Shown here: in pieces, positions 17,647-25,871 of the stretch
How the letters are laid out: each line of letters starts with the position of its first letter
How positions within the stretch are numbered: the first letter of the stretch is position 1
NCBI GenBank assembly: GCA_016192105.1
Contig: JACPUV010000006.1
Coordinates: forward strand, 1 to 64,000
Source: Sphingobacteriales bacterium
GTDB lineage: Bacteria; Bacteroidota; Bacteroidia; Chitinophagales; Chitinophagaceae
DNA: 64,000 nt
Direction: 5' to 3'
The notes under the pieces: generated by a model
Seen by the model: only the letters and a program-made list of their open reading frames with translations
What the model was told of the DNA's origin: nothing
The model's database searches: none
Program-made: the position numbers and the translations under genes

Positions 17647-18272
17647 TGAGAAGGGTACTGGTAATCTTATTTATTGCTATGGCCAGCCAATGTGCCGGGC
17701 AGTCCCAGGAGGTAAAGCAACTGCTATTGAACTGGGAGAAACTTACCCAGTTTAAAGGGATTCTCAAAAATATGTATGATGGCTGGAAGTTGGTAAATAA
17801 GGGGTATACTACGATTAAAGATATTTCGGCTGGTAATTTCAAGATACACCGGCAATTCCTGGACGGCCTGCTGGAGATCAGTCCTGCTGTAAAAAGTTAC
17901 AAGCGAATCAGCGATATTATCCGTTACCAGGTACTGATGGTAAAGCAATATAAACGGGCTCTCCGGGAGTTTCGGGGAAACGGAGTCTTTTCTGAGGGGG
18001 AACTGGATTATATCACTAAGGTGTACACCAACCTGATCGGGGAAAGTTTAAAAAATTTGGATGAATTAATCATGGTGATCACCGCCGGGAAGTTAAGAAT
18101 GAGTGATGAGGAAAGGTTAAAGGCGATTGACCGGATTTATGAACAAATTGAGGATCAGTTTGCCTTCCTGCAGGATTTTAGCAGCAGTACTGCCTACCTG
18201 GCCCTGCAAAGAAAGACGGAAAAAACTGAGGTGGACATGTCCCGGAGAATTCAGGGATTTCCTCCAAAATAA
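17646..18272 (+). CDS. TraI-like conjugal transfer protein, paralogue 3
   Basis: The ATG at 17646 shares its first base with the last base of the preceding stop. The 208-residue product has a short signal peptide (VLVILFIAMASQCAGQ), a region TTIKDISAGNFKIHRQFLDG and the shared C-terminal block (LGSL-type helix: YITKVYTNLIGESLKNLDEL, KLRMSDEERLKAIDRIYEQI, LALQRKTEKTEVDMSRRI). This is the third consecutive member of the family. Three different copies suggest a hetero-oligomer or functional divergence rather than recent duplication, because the copies differ throughout. Confidence 0.82.
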   Translation: MRRVLVILFIAMASQCAGQSQEVKQLLLNWEKLTQFKGILKNMYDGWKLVNKGYTTIKDISAGNFKIHRQFLDGLLEISPAVKSYKRISDIIRYQVLMVKQYKRALREFRGNGVFSEGELDYITKVYTNLIGESLKNLDELIMVITAGKLRMSDEERLKAIDRIYEQIEDQFAFLQDFSSSTAYLALQRKTEKTEVDMSRRIQGFPPK

Positions 18273-18295
18273 AGGTATTTAAAACTGGAGTTGTG

Positions 18296-19450
18296 ATGCA
18301 AGATAAACGTGTTGTGAGGGTAATTTCAATACTCATTATTTTACTGCTGCCTGTCTGTGCGGATGCTCAGATGGTGAACCGGATCAGGAGTCTGAATGAA
18401 GTACTGGACACGCTCTATGAGGATATGATGCCCCTGTGCAGCAGGTTGATCGGGGTGGGGCGGGGGATTGCCGGCTTTGCGGCAACCTGGTATATTGCTG
18501 CCCGTGTCTGGGGACATATTGCCCGGGCGGAGCCGGTGGATTTTTACCCACTTTTCAGGCCATTTTTGCTTGGCTTTGCCATCTTAATTTTTCCTTCTGT
18601 ATTATCCCTGATAAACGGCGTAATGAAGCCTACTGTTACAGCCACTGCAGCGATGGTAACTGATTCGGATAAGGCCGTTACACAGCTTCTAAAGATGAAG
18701 GAGGAAGCTATTAAAAAAACGGCCTACTGGCAGATGTATGTAGGACCCAGTGGAAGCGGGGACCGGGATAAATGGTATAAATATCATTATGGGGATAAAA
18801 GTGAAGGCTGGCTAAATAGCATCGGCAATGATATAAAATTTGCCTTTGCGAAGTTCTCCTACAATTTCCGAAACTCCGTCAAGCAGTGGATGTCTGAGGT
18901 GCTTAAAGTACTTTTTGAGGCGGCTGCACTTTGTATCAATACGATCCGGACTTTTTATATGGTTGTACTGGGCATACTGGGGCCCCTGGTATTTGGCATT
19001 GCCGTTTTTGACGGATTTCAGCATACCCTGACCGTCTGGATCGCCCGATACCTGAATATCTTCCTCTGGCTCCCGGTGGCTAATATTTTCGGCGGTATTA
19101 TGGGTAAGATCCAGGAAAATATGCTCAAAGAGGACCTGCACCAGATCGCGACCAATGGAGATACTTTCTTTAGCACGACGGATACAGCTTACCTGATCTT
19201 CATGATCATTGGTATTATCGGCTACTTCACTGTTCCCTCAGTTGCCAATTATATAATTCACGCCGGCGGGGGCAATGCTCTGTTGCATAAAGTAACAAAT
19301 ATGATAAGCAGTTCTTCCCGCACACTGGTGACTGGTTCGGCTTCAATGGGGCGTGATGCGCTGGGCGGGGCTTATAATAAAGTTAGCCAGGGTATAGCGG
19401 AAGCCAGTGCTTCGGACGGGTATTTCAAAGACCGGATAAAAGGTAAGTGA
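18296..19450 (+). CDS. traJ: conjugative-element membrane protein TraJ
   Basis: The ATG at 18296 is chosen over the GTG one codon earlier. The 384-residue product has an N-terminal signal segment ending ADAQ and then several membrane helices: around GRGIAGFAATWYIAARVWGH, PFLLGFAILIFPSVLSLING, the segment near TFYMVVLGILGPLVFGIAVF, and YLIFMIIGIIGYFTVPSVAN. A C-terminal Gly/Ser-rich region follows. The order of features and the SLINGVMKPTV segment match TraJ of Bacteroides conjugative transposons, a VirB6-like polytopic inner-membrane channel component. It overlaps traK by one base in TGATG. Confidence 0.9.
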   Translation: MQDKRVVRVISILIILLLPVCADAQMVNRIRSLNEVLDTLYEDMMPLCSRLIGVGRGIAGFAATWYIAARVWGHIARAEPVDFYPLFRPFLLGFAILIFPSVLSLINGVMKPTVTATAAMVTDSDKAVTQLLKMKEEAIKKTAYWQMYVGPSGSGDRDKWYKYHYGDKSEGWLNSIGNDIKFAFAKFSYNFRNSVKQWMSEVLKVLFEAAALCINTIRTFYMVVLGILGPLVFGIAVFDGFQHTLTVWIARYLNIFLWLPVANIFGGIMGKIQENMLKEDLHQIATNGDTFFSTTDTAYLIFMIIGIIGYFTVPSVANYIIHAGGGNALLHKVTNMISSSSRTLVTGSASMGRDALGGAYNKVSQGIAEASASDGYFKDRIKGK

Positions 19451-20067
19451 TGTTTCAAAAAGCAAAGGGAATAGATACGGCCTTCCGGTCAGTCAGGCGG
19501 TTTGCTCTTTTTTTTATGGGGGGATGCCTGTTACTGACGCTGGCAATCGGTTACCAGTCCTACCGATTAGCTTCTGATGCGCAGCAGCGGATATATATCC
19601 TGGCAAATGGCAAGGCCCTAGAAGCGTTCGCGGCGGACCGGAAGGAAAATATTCCTGTCGAAGCCAGGGATCATGTAAAGGTGTTTCACCAGAACTTTTT
19701 TACCCTGGATCCCGATGAAAAAGTGATTCAATCAGGGATTACAAGGGCGCTTTATATGGCTGATCGGTCTGCCAAGGAACAGTACGATAACCTAAAGGAA
19801 AACGGTTACTATGCCAACCTGATTTCCGGTAATATCAGCCAGGATATTGAAGCAGACAGCATCCTGATCAATATAGAAAGTTATCCTTTTTACTTCAGGT
19901 ACAAGGGGGTGCAGCGGATTATCCGGCCAACCACCTTAACAACCCGGAGCCTTGTGACAGAAGGATACCTGCGGTATGTTACGCGTAGCGACCATAATCC
20001 ACATGGATTTTTGATCGAACACTGGCGTACGCTGGATAATAAGGATTTGGAGGTGAAAGAAAGGTGA
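19450..20067 (+). CDS. traK: conjugative-element protein TraK
   Basis: The start is ATG 19450, sharing its A with the traJ stop; a GTG one codon earlier is also in frame. The 205-residue protein has one N-terminal membrane helix (FFMGGCLLLTLAIGY) and a soluble periplasmic domain with the family pattern: ILANGKALEAF, VKVFHQNFFTLDPDEKVIQ and, near the end, HGFLIEHWRTLDN. TraK proteins are VirB8-like assembly factors linking inner and outer parts of the channel. It sits in the normal place between traJ and the TraL-like gene. Confidence 0.9.
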   Translation: MFQKAKGIDTAFRSVRRFALFFMGGCLLLTLAIGYQSYRLASDAQQRIYILANGKALEAFAADRKENIPVEARDHVKVFHQNFFTLDPDEKVIQSGITRALYMADRSAKEQYDNLKENGYYANLISGNISQDIEADSILINIESYPFYFRYKGVQRIIRPTTLTTRSLVTEGYLRYVTRSDHNPHGFLIEHWRTLDNKDLEVKER

Positions 20068-20081
20068 AATGAAATGCAGAC

Positions 20082-20507
20082 ATGGGAAAGAAAGATCAAA
20101 GATATGAGTGGGTTGAGCCGGTAGCTAGTCGTATTGCCCGTTTATTTATAGGGTGGCAGATCCGGATTACCGACGCTTTAAATAAAAGAGCAGCGGTTAT
20201 GAGCAAGCAGGCGCTCAAAATTTCATTGATCCTTTTTTGCGTAGTTGGCGGTGGGGCCAGCCTGCTGATTGCGGGCAAAGGAATTTTCGCTAAGCCAACA
20301 ACGAAGGAAGTTATGAGGATTGATAGAATAAAGGTATTGCCAAAGATGGAGGAAACGGTGGGTAACCATAAAGAGGATCAACAAAAGTGGGAACAGGAAC
20401 TTACTCAAAAAATAAAGATATACCAGCATCTGATGGACAGCCTCGGTGAATCCACGAGTTTGGGGTTTCAGGACAGTTTACAAGAACTTGAAAATTTAAT
20501 AAAATGA
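20082..20507 (+). CDS. TraL-like (DUF3989-like) membrane protein
   Basis: This 141-residue protein has a positively charged N-terminus, the segment GWQIRITDALNKRAAVMSKQ, one membrane helix (ISLILFCVVGGGASLLIAGK) and a long charged, probably coiled C-terminal tail. The single-helix pattern and the position between traK and traM match TraL (DUF3989) of Bacteroides elements. The tail, from about residue 80 on, is longer than in the short TraL proteins I know. Its stop overlaps the traM start (ATGA). Confidence 0.65.
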   Translation: MGKKDQRYEWVEPVASRIARLFIGWQIRITDALNKRAAVMSKQALKISLILFCVVGGGASLLIAGKGIFAKPTTKEVMRIDRIKVLPKMEETVGNHKEDQQKWEQELTQKIKIYQHLMDSLGESTSLGFQDSLQELENLIK

Positions 20508-21709
20508 AAAAGATCTTTCAATTAAAAGGGAAAAACAAGTGGATGTTGGCTTTAATAGGGTTAGTGTTTTGCAGCTCAGTGGTACTGGGGTATAAAATCC
20601 TTTTTAGCTCTTCGGAAGAAAAACCGGCGGAAGGAGAAAAGGGGCTCAATCCTGATCTGCCGGGTGCGCGGCTAAAAGGGGAGGAAAACATGGATAAACT
20701 CAGTTTTTATGAGCAGGCCGAGAAGGATTCGGCTAAGATGGAGGAATTGATGCGAAATGACCCTTATTACCAGTCAAAGGCGGATACAGTTGAACCTTCC
20801 ATAAATGAGCTGGAGGAACTGACGGAAGGTGCGGCCTCAAAATATAACCGAAGGCTGCGGCTTTCTCCATACCAGGAAGTTAAGAGTGCTCCGGAGGCTG
20901 AGGTACTGCGTAAACTATCCATATTGCAAAAAGAGCTGGATAAGGGAAATGAAACCGCATCTGAAGAAATGGAAAGCGAAAAACCCAGCCCGGGTAGTAA
21001 CGGGCTGGATACCGATTTGGGAAAATTGGAGGGAATGATAAGCCAACTCCGCCCCTCCGATGAAGGGGACCCGGAGATAAATCAGTTATCATCTGTCATG
21101 GATAAGATACTGGATGTTCAGCATCCGGAACGGGTAAAAGAGAAATTAGCAAAGATCCAGGAAGCCGTGTATGCAGTTCGCAGCCATTCGGGGGGAGATA
21201 CAATTAGCGATGGATTTTATAGCTGGAGTGAAGAAAAGGAGACTGAGCAACCCAATACGATTGAGGCGGTTGTACACGGAGACCAGGTGCTGGTGAATGG
21301 CTCGGTTATTAAATTCCGGTTACTCGCTCCAGTTTATATCCGGGGAAGCTGCATAGCAGCCGGGGCTTTTGTTAATGGGCTGGTATCCCTAAATAATGAA
21401 AGATTGGAAATTGTTATTAATGCAATAAGATCCGGAAAATCGGTTTATTCAATACAACTCGAAGTCTTTGACCTGGACGGATTACCCGGGATTTATATCC
21501 CCGGAGCGATCACCAGGGAAGCGGCAAAACAAAGCGCGGAACAATCGATGCAGATTTTGGAGCTGCGCGCAATGGATCCTGGTATAAAAGCCCAGGCCGC
21601 GGCTACAGGTGTGGGGGCGATAAAGAATTTGTTATCAAAGAAGGTGAAATTATTAAAGGTGATGGTTAAATCCGGTTACCAGGTATTGTTAAAAAATAAA
21701 AATATATGA
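20504..21709 (+). CDS. traM: conjugative-element protein TraM
   Basis: This 401-residue protein has one N-terminal membrane helix (WMLALIGLVFCSSVVLGYKI), a long acidic low-complexity linker (about 40-230, rich in E, K, S and P) and a folded C-terminal domain at about 240-380. That domain begins TIEAVVHGDQVLVNGSVIKF and contains YIPGAITREAAKQSAEQSM. This is the TraM layout, comparable to VirB10-type proteins that span from the inner membrane to the outer-membrane pore. The gene overlaps both neighbours by four bases, so translation is coupled to the TraL-like gene and traN. Confidence 0.9.
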   Translation: MKKIFQLKGKNKWMLALIGLVFCSSVVLGYKILFSSSEEKPAEGEKGLNPDLPGARLKGEENMDKLSFYEQAEKDSAKMEELMRNDPYYQSKADTVEPSINELEELTEGAASKYNRRLRLSPYQEVKSAPEAEVLRKLSILQKELDKGNETASEEMESEKPSPGSNGLDTDLGKLEGMISQLRPSDEGDPEINQLSSVMDKILDVQHPERVKEKLAKIQEAVYAVRSHSGGDTISDGFYSWSEEKETEQPNTIEAVVHGDQVLVNGSVIKFRLLAPVYIRGSCIAAGAFVNGLVSLNNERLEIVINAIRSGKSVYSIQLEVFDLDGLPGIYIPGAITREAAKQSAEQSMQILELRAMDPGIKAQAAATGVGAIKNLLSKKVKLLKVMVKSGYQVLLKNKNI

Positions 21710-22461
21710 AACAGTTTATCATTTTGCTTTTTGCCCTGATCGATGGGGCTATGGCGCAGCAGATACTGCCTCTTACCACAGATAAAACGACAAGTCTTAT
21801 CTTCCCCTTTGCTATTAAGCATGTGGACAGGGGTACCAAGGATATCCTGGTGCAGCCTGTAAAGGAGGACGAGAAGGTTTTGCTGGTCAAAGCGGCTGCC
21901 AGGCAATTTTCTGAAACGAATTTAAGTGTGGTTACTGCAGACGGAACTGTCTATACTTTCACGGTTTGTTACGAGGAAAAACCAGTAAAATTTCAATTCC
22001 ACCTCCCACCCAGTGAAAAAGCTACAGTGGCCAGTTATGCAAACTCCATACTGAACAATAAAGGTAAACGACTTATAAGGAGTGAACATTACGGTGTGTC
22101 GGTTCAACTGGCTGGTATTTATGTTCGGGATAATGTTATGTATTACCAGTTGCTGATAAAAAACAGAGGCCCGCTGGACTTTGATATTGACCTGCTGCAA
22201 TTTACTATCAACGACCGGATTAGTGCAAGACGAACAGCCCGCCAGGAAAAGGTACTAGTCCCCCTGTATATAGCCGGAAAAAAGGACAAGGTGGAAGCCT
22301 ACCGGTTTACTGTTCTGGTGGTGGCGCTGGATAAATTTACAATTCCGGATGCTAAGTTTCTCACTATACGGATACTGGAAAAAAACGGGGGACGGCATTT
22401 TAATCTGAAGATATCCAATCACCTGCTGATGAAGGCAGTACTCCTGCCAGCTTTGAATTAA
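21706..22461 (+). CDS. traN: conjugative-element protein TraN (DUF4138)
   Basis: The 251-residue protein has an N-terminal signal peptide (FIILLFALIDGAMAQQ) and a beta-rich DUF4138 domain. Recognisable parts are TTSLIFPFAIKHVDRGTKDI, KVLLVKAAARQFSETNLSVV and, later, YQLLIKNRGPLDFDIDLLQF. TraN is a VirB9-like periplasmic or outer-membrane component of the mating apparatus. It overlaps traM by four bases (ATGA). It is the last recognised channel gene; the following genes are regulatory or unknown. Confidence 0.92.
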   Translation: MKQFIILLFALIDGAMAQQILPLTTDKTTSLIFPFAIKHVDRGTKDILVQPVKEDEKVLLVKAAARQFSETNLSVVTADGTVYTFTVCYEEKPVKFQFHLPPSEKATVASYANSILNNKGKRLIRSEHYGVSVQLAGIYVRDNVMYYQLLIKNRGPLDFDIDLLQFTINDRISARRTARQEKVLVPLYIAGKKDKVEAYRFTVLVVALDKFTIPDAKFLTIRILEKNGGRHFNLKISNHLLMKAVLLPALN

Positions 22462-22462
22462 T

Positions 22463-23593
22463 ATGCCAAGTGAACATGTCATATCAGATGAACTGCTGGA
22501 CGTAGCCATGCTGTCGCTTGCCCGGAATGAAAACTGGGTGGCGTATAATGAGATACCCTATTTCCTTGACACGGGGGATATGTATTTTTTTAAAACAAGT
22601 GATGAAGCCCATGAATTTTCGGATAATAATATCAGCGAGTATGATAATTTTCGAATAGTTCACGTAAGCTCAATAGATGAGTTATTCCGGAAGATACCTT
22701 ATGGGAATGAAGTAAATGAAAAATTAAATTTTAATAGTATGAATGAAAAAAATTTTGAGTATCTGAAAGATCAACTCAAATACCATGGCTTCGGGGAAGG
22801 CCTTCAGTCGGAGTTGCAAGCAAATTTGAGTAAAGAAGCAGCGGAGTTTACACTCGCACATAAAACCGAGGTTAACAAAAAGGAACTGGAGGCCACGCTT
22901 TATTTCCGGCGCTCTGACACAACGGACATGTATTTTCTAAACAAATATGATGTCCGTGCCCGGACTGAGCGCAAGGATGAAACCCTTTCCCAGACATTCT
23001 ACATGAACAAGGGGCAGGGCGTTACTCTAAAGGAAGCCTATAACCTGCTCAATGGAAGAGCAGTTCATAAGGAACTTCTGGATAAGGAAGACCAGAAGTA
23101 TAAAGCATGGATCCAGCTGGACTTTTCCGCCAGGGACAAACACGGGAATTTTGAGCGGAAGCAGTATCATGAGAATTACGGCTATGATATCCGCGCTGCA
23201 CTGGCCGCTTATCCTATAAAGGAACTCGGCACCCAGGAAGATAAGGAGAAGCTGCTTAAATCCCTGGAGAAAGGGAATTTACAACAGGTGACCCTGAAAG
23301 GGGAAATGGCAGAGATAAAGGTATATGTGGAAGCAAATCCCCAATATAAGGTAGTGAGCCTTTATGATGCAAAGATGCAGAGATTGGACCAGGGTCAGCG
23401 GCGTGAATTGCTGTTAAAACTGGAAACCGGGGAGACCGGTAAGCAGCAGGAAAAAGATAAAAAGCAGGAGCTGGGTCAGGAGGAGCAGCCGAGAAAAAAG
23501 GAGGTTAAGGCCTCGAAAGGAAAAGAGGCCGGAGAAAACAAGGGGCTGGTGACTAAGAAAAGGGAAGCTAAAACCAAAGGCCTCAGTATATAA
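22463..23593 (+). CDS. hypothetical protein of mobile elements, Lys/Glu-rich C-terminus
   Basis: This 376-residue cytoplasmic protein begins one base after the traN stop. The middle (about 92-250) resembles the proteins with a LKDQLKYHGFGEGL-type motif common beside Bacteroidota conjugative elements, related to the DUF3945/DUF4099 group. The last 60 residues are a disordered K/E/Q-rich tail. There is no catalytic motif I can name. Such proteins often follow tra or topoisomerase genes on mobile elements and may act in DNA processing, but this is not established. Confidence 0.7.
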   Translation: MPSEHVISDELLDVAMLSLARNENWVAYNEIPYFLDTGDMYFFKTSDEAHEFSDNNISEYDNFRIVHVSSIDELFRKIPYGNEVNEKLNFNSMNEKNFEYLKDQLKYHGFGEGLQSELQANLSKEAAEFTLAHKTEVNKKELEATLYFRRSDTTDMYFLNKYDVRARTERKDETLSQTFYMNKGQGVTLKEAYNLLNGRAVHKELLDKEDQKYKAWIQLDFSARDKHGNFERKQYHENYGYDIRAALAAYPIKELGTQEDKEKLLKSLEKGNLQQVTLKGEMAEIKVYVEANPQYKVVSLYDAKMQRLDQGQRRELLLKLETGETGKQQEKDKKQELGQEEQPRKKEVKASKGKEAGENKGLVTKKREAKTKGLSI

Positions 23594-23887
23594 ATGAAGG
23601 GCTGGGTTGATTATCAACAAAGCTTTTACGAAAAAGCAAGTTCAGATAGCCGGCTCAGCCCTGCTCATATCAGCCTGTATTTTGCTCTGCTGCACGAGGC
23701 CGGCCATACGCTGGCCTTGCCTTTTTATCTGCGGCGGGAGCGCCTGATGCGAAAAGCAAAGATTTGCTCCCCTGTGACACTAAATAAATGCCTGCGGGGC
23801 TTGCATGAATATGGATATATTGACTATCGGCCAAGTTTTGTGCCGGGGCAGAGTATGGCAATGCTGATAGAATTTTTAAATGTTTAA
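23594..23887 (+). CDS. small winged-helix-like protein, hypothetical
   Basis: The ATG follows the stop of the previous gene directly. The 97-residue product reads like a helix-turn-helix of the replication-initiator or PadR type: LSPAHISLYFALLHEAG, then RRERLMRKAKICSPVTLNKC as a possible recognition helix, and LHEYGYIDYRPS as a wing. Small proteins of this kind occur in Bacteroidota mobile elements. It could control the element; no direct evidence. Confidence 0.6.
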   Translation: MKGWVDYQQSFYEKASSDSRLSPAHISLYFALLHEAGHTLALPFYLRRERLMRKAKICSPVTLNKCLRGLHEYGYIDYRPSFVPGQSMAMLIEFLNV

Positions 23888-23896
23888 AGTTAAGTG

Positions 23897-24172
23897 ATGG
23901 GAAAGTTGGACCGGGTTGATCCGGAAAAACCAGTGACTGCCGGCGACCTCCTGCTCTTGCGGGAGGAGCTTTTCCGGGAGATGAATAAAGTGATGGGCGT
24001 CAGGGAGGCTATTCCAAAAAGGCCCTGGCTGAAGTCGCATGAAGTCAGGAGACTACTGAAAATATCCTCTGGCACCCTTCAGCATATGCGGGATAGCGGG
24101 AAGTTAAAATTCACCCGAGTGGGCGGGATATTCTTTTATGATGTGAAAGATATAGAGGGGATGATGGGGTGA
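23897..24172 (+). CDS. MerR-like/HTH_17 DNA-binding protein (excisionase-type fold)
   Basis: The product has 91 residues from ATG 23897. A helical N-terminal part is followed by a compact helix-turn-helix (SHEVRRLLKISSGTLQHMRD) and a wing (GKLKFTRVGGIFFYDVKDIE). This is the HTH_17 layout found in many small Bacteroidota element proteins, some of which are excisionases. No integrase gene is present nearby, so a role in excision is doubtful. It is the last gene of the plus-strand tra cluster. Confidence 0.75.
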   Translation: MGKLDRVDPEKPVTAGDLLLLREELFREMNKVMGVREAIPKRPWLKSHEVRRLLKISSGTLQHMRDSGKLKFTRVGGIFFYDVKDIEGMMG

Positions 24173-24304
24173 TAAATATTTGAGAGTTTTAACTTTAACT
24201 GGTTTTCAATTTAACAAATTTCAAAGTTGACAATCACTGCAGACTAATTAATTATTTGCATATGAAAACTCTTTTTGTGATTTCCCTATAGCCAAAATTT
24301 TTAT

Positions 24305-24312
24305 TACCTTTG
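24305..24312 (+). promoter_or_regulatory. Bacteroidota -7 box (TACCTTTG)
   Basis: TACCTTTG matches the TAnnTTTG consensus exactly. A TTTG at 24274-24277 is 27 bases upstream, longer than the usual spacing of about 19-20, so the -33 part is not convincing. No protein gene starts downstream within 300 bases, so the box would drive a non-coding transcript. Confidence 0.45.
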
Positions 24313-24318
24313 CAACAG

Positions 24319-24475
24319 TTCTTCAGTAAAAACGTGTGAGTGAATTGTTTGGTGAATTGGGGCAAACATTGATTTTTAAAACATTGATTTAAATCTTTTT
24401 ATAGGTGAAAGTTCTTGGGCTGTCCTCCCGACAAAATAAACGTATAGCCATCTGATTTTCAGATGGCTATTTCAT
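24319..24475 (+). ncRNA. candidate small non-coding RNA
   Basis: Between the -7 box at 24305 and the strong terminator hairpin at 24444 lies about 125 bases without an ORF. It contains a GTTTG/CAAAC hairpin around 24347-24366, a repeated ACATTGATTT, and an outer pairing possibility between CAGTTC near the start and GGGCTG near 24418. The layout promoter, structured unit, terminator suggests a small RNA. The length and closing stem could fit a 6S-like RNA, but I see no decisive 6S feature. Confidence 0.35.
24444..24475 (+). terminator. Rho-independent terminator
   Basis: A perfect 12-bp stem, ATAGCCATCTGA (24444-24455) with TCAGATGGCTAT (24459-24470), has a TTT loop and is followed by TTCATTTT on the plus strand. 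It would end the candidate small RNA or the tra operon. Confidence 0.75.
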
Positions 24476-24832
24476 TTTATAGATGGCTTTAGCGAATGAG
24501 TAGAGAATTTATCCACATTGCAAATAAGACTATTTTTAATCTGGGTCTGGGGTATAAAAAAGCAAAGTGGATTAACCTACTGACTAATTTATCATTGTTT
24601 TAAACCCGGCCATCCCAGGGTCATTAAGGAGCCGTTCCATTTCCGCATGAATCTGGTATTCCACTTCCTGACTGATCTGGTTATGGTTCACTTAAATCAG
24701 GGGATTATTGACCTGCCGGCGATAGGGAATTGCCGTGATGGCTGTTGTTTTTTGTACCAGGGAATAGGCGGATCCGGGTAGTTCCCGCTTTTAACGGATG
24801 ACTATCCGGAATCTCAGCGGATCTTTGCTGGT
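24476..24832. other. gap without a convincing gene; short remnant-like ORF on the minus strand
   Basis: On the minus strand 24584-24691 a 35-codon GTG-started ORF reads like coding sequence (QISQEVEYQIHAEMERL). A second short frame lies upstream of it to about 24830. They may be the remains of a gene at the edge of the tra element. I see no attachment-site repeat. Confidence 0.25.
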
Positions 24833-25786
24833 TCAGGAAGGAGGATATTCGCCTTTTCCTTTATATACCCGCCGGACCGTATAAGTTTTCTTATCCTGCG
24901 ATTCATAATAAGTGCGCATATTGATGTCCGCGACAATCCCGATGGTGATCAGCTGGATGCCGCCGAGCAATAAGATCAAACCGAGGACCAGCAGGGGCTT
25001 GCCGCCGATCTCATGGCCCGTGAGTTTGAGGAATAATAAATACAGGTTGATCAGTACACCCAATCCGAAACTGGTAAAACCCACCGGGCCGAAAAGATGC
25101 ATGGGCTTTTGCATATACCTGCGCATAAAGATCATCAGGATCAGGTCGCTCATTACTTTAAAGCTGCGGTTCAGCCCGTACTTGCTCCTGCCATGCACCC
25201 GGGGATGATGCCGTACATCCACCTGGGTGATGCGGGCTCCCTGAATTTTGGCCAGGACCGGAATGAAGCGGTGCAGTTCACCGTACAAACCCAGTTCGGC
25301 GGCAATTTCTTTTTTGAATACTTTAAGTGTACACCCATAGTCCCGGATATACACACCGGTCAACCGGCGGATCAGGGCATTGGCGATCCGGCTGGGAATC
25401 CTGCGAAGAAAAAATCCATCCTTCCGGTTTTTCCTGTTTCCGGCCACCACGTCCCAGTCTTCTTTTTGGAGCAACGCAAGCATAGCCGGAATATCGGCGG
25501 GATCATTCTGGAGATCGCCATCGAGCAAGGCGATATATTTTCCGCCGGCATGATCAATGCCTGCGGTCATGGCATTACTCTGCCCGTAGTTTTTCCGGAG
25601 TTCCACCAGGAGGGTTCTCTCATCTGCATGGATCAGGACCTGTTGCTTTGTCTGATCCGCGGAGCCATCATCCACCAGGATCACTTCATAGTCCATCCCC
25701 TGCAGGGCGGACCGTACCGCATCCAGCAATGGCCGGATGTTCCCCTCCTCGTTCATGACCGGTATAACAACAGAAAGTTCCCTCAT
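24833..25786 (-). CDS. family 2 glycosyltransferase (DPM/ArnC/GtrB-like membrane glycosyltransferase)
   Basis: I start at 25786 (MRELSVVIPVMNEEGNIRPL); the open frame extends 49 codons upstream but into hom and past a promoter-like box. The 317-residue protein has a GT-A fold: the VVIPVMNEE opening, VDDGS at 38-42 for the nucleotide sugar, and DLQNDP at 91-96 in place of a DXD. Two membrane helices lie near the C-terminus (about 230-290). Relatives transfer a sugar from UDP- or GDP-sugar to polyprenyl phosphate for envelope glycan or lipid modification. It lies 85 bases after hom on the same strand and may be read through from the methionine operon or from its own promoter. Confidence 0.88.
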   Translation of the reverse strand: MRELSVVIPVMNEEGNIRPLLDAVRSALQGMDYEVILVDDGSADQTKQQVLIHADERTLLVELRKNYGQSNAMTAGIDHAGGKYIALLDGDLQNDPADIPAMLALLQKEDWDVVAGNRKNRKDGFFLRRIPSRIANALIRRLTGVYIRDYGCTLKVFKKEIAAELGLYGELHRFIPVLAKIQGARITQVDVRHHPRVHGRSKYGLNRSFKVMSDLILMIFMRRYMQKPMHLFGPVGFTSFGLGVLINLYLLFLKLTGHEIGGKPLLVLGLILLLGGIQLITIGIVADINMRTYYESQDKKTYTVRRVYKGKGEYPPS

Positions 25787-25801
25787 GCGGCCGTTTATGT
25801 G

Positions 25802-25809
25802 CAAATGTA
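25802..25809 (-). promoter_or_regulatory. -7 box (TACATTTG) for the glycosyltransferase gene
   Basis: On the minus strand TACATTTG matches TAnnTTTG, 15 bases before the ATG at 25786. It implies a very short leader and supports that start. A perfect palindrome CTGCCCGGGCAG lies just upstream, near 25832-25843. No clear -33 TTTG at the right spacing. Confidence 0.4.
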
Positions 25810-25871
25810 CAGGTTCAGCACAAATGGGCCTGCCCGGGCAGACCCGGTAAACCAAGAACGGGCAACAGCGT

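Noticed and set aside
22463..24172. Integrase or relaxase among the last genes of the tra cluster
   Set aside because: None has a tyrosine-recombinase R-H-R-Y pattern or a relaxase HxH/Tyr motif; they are one K/E-rich hypothetical and two small HTH proteins.
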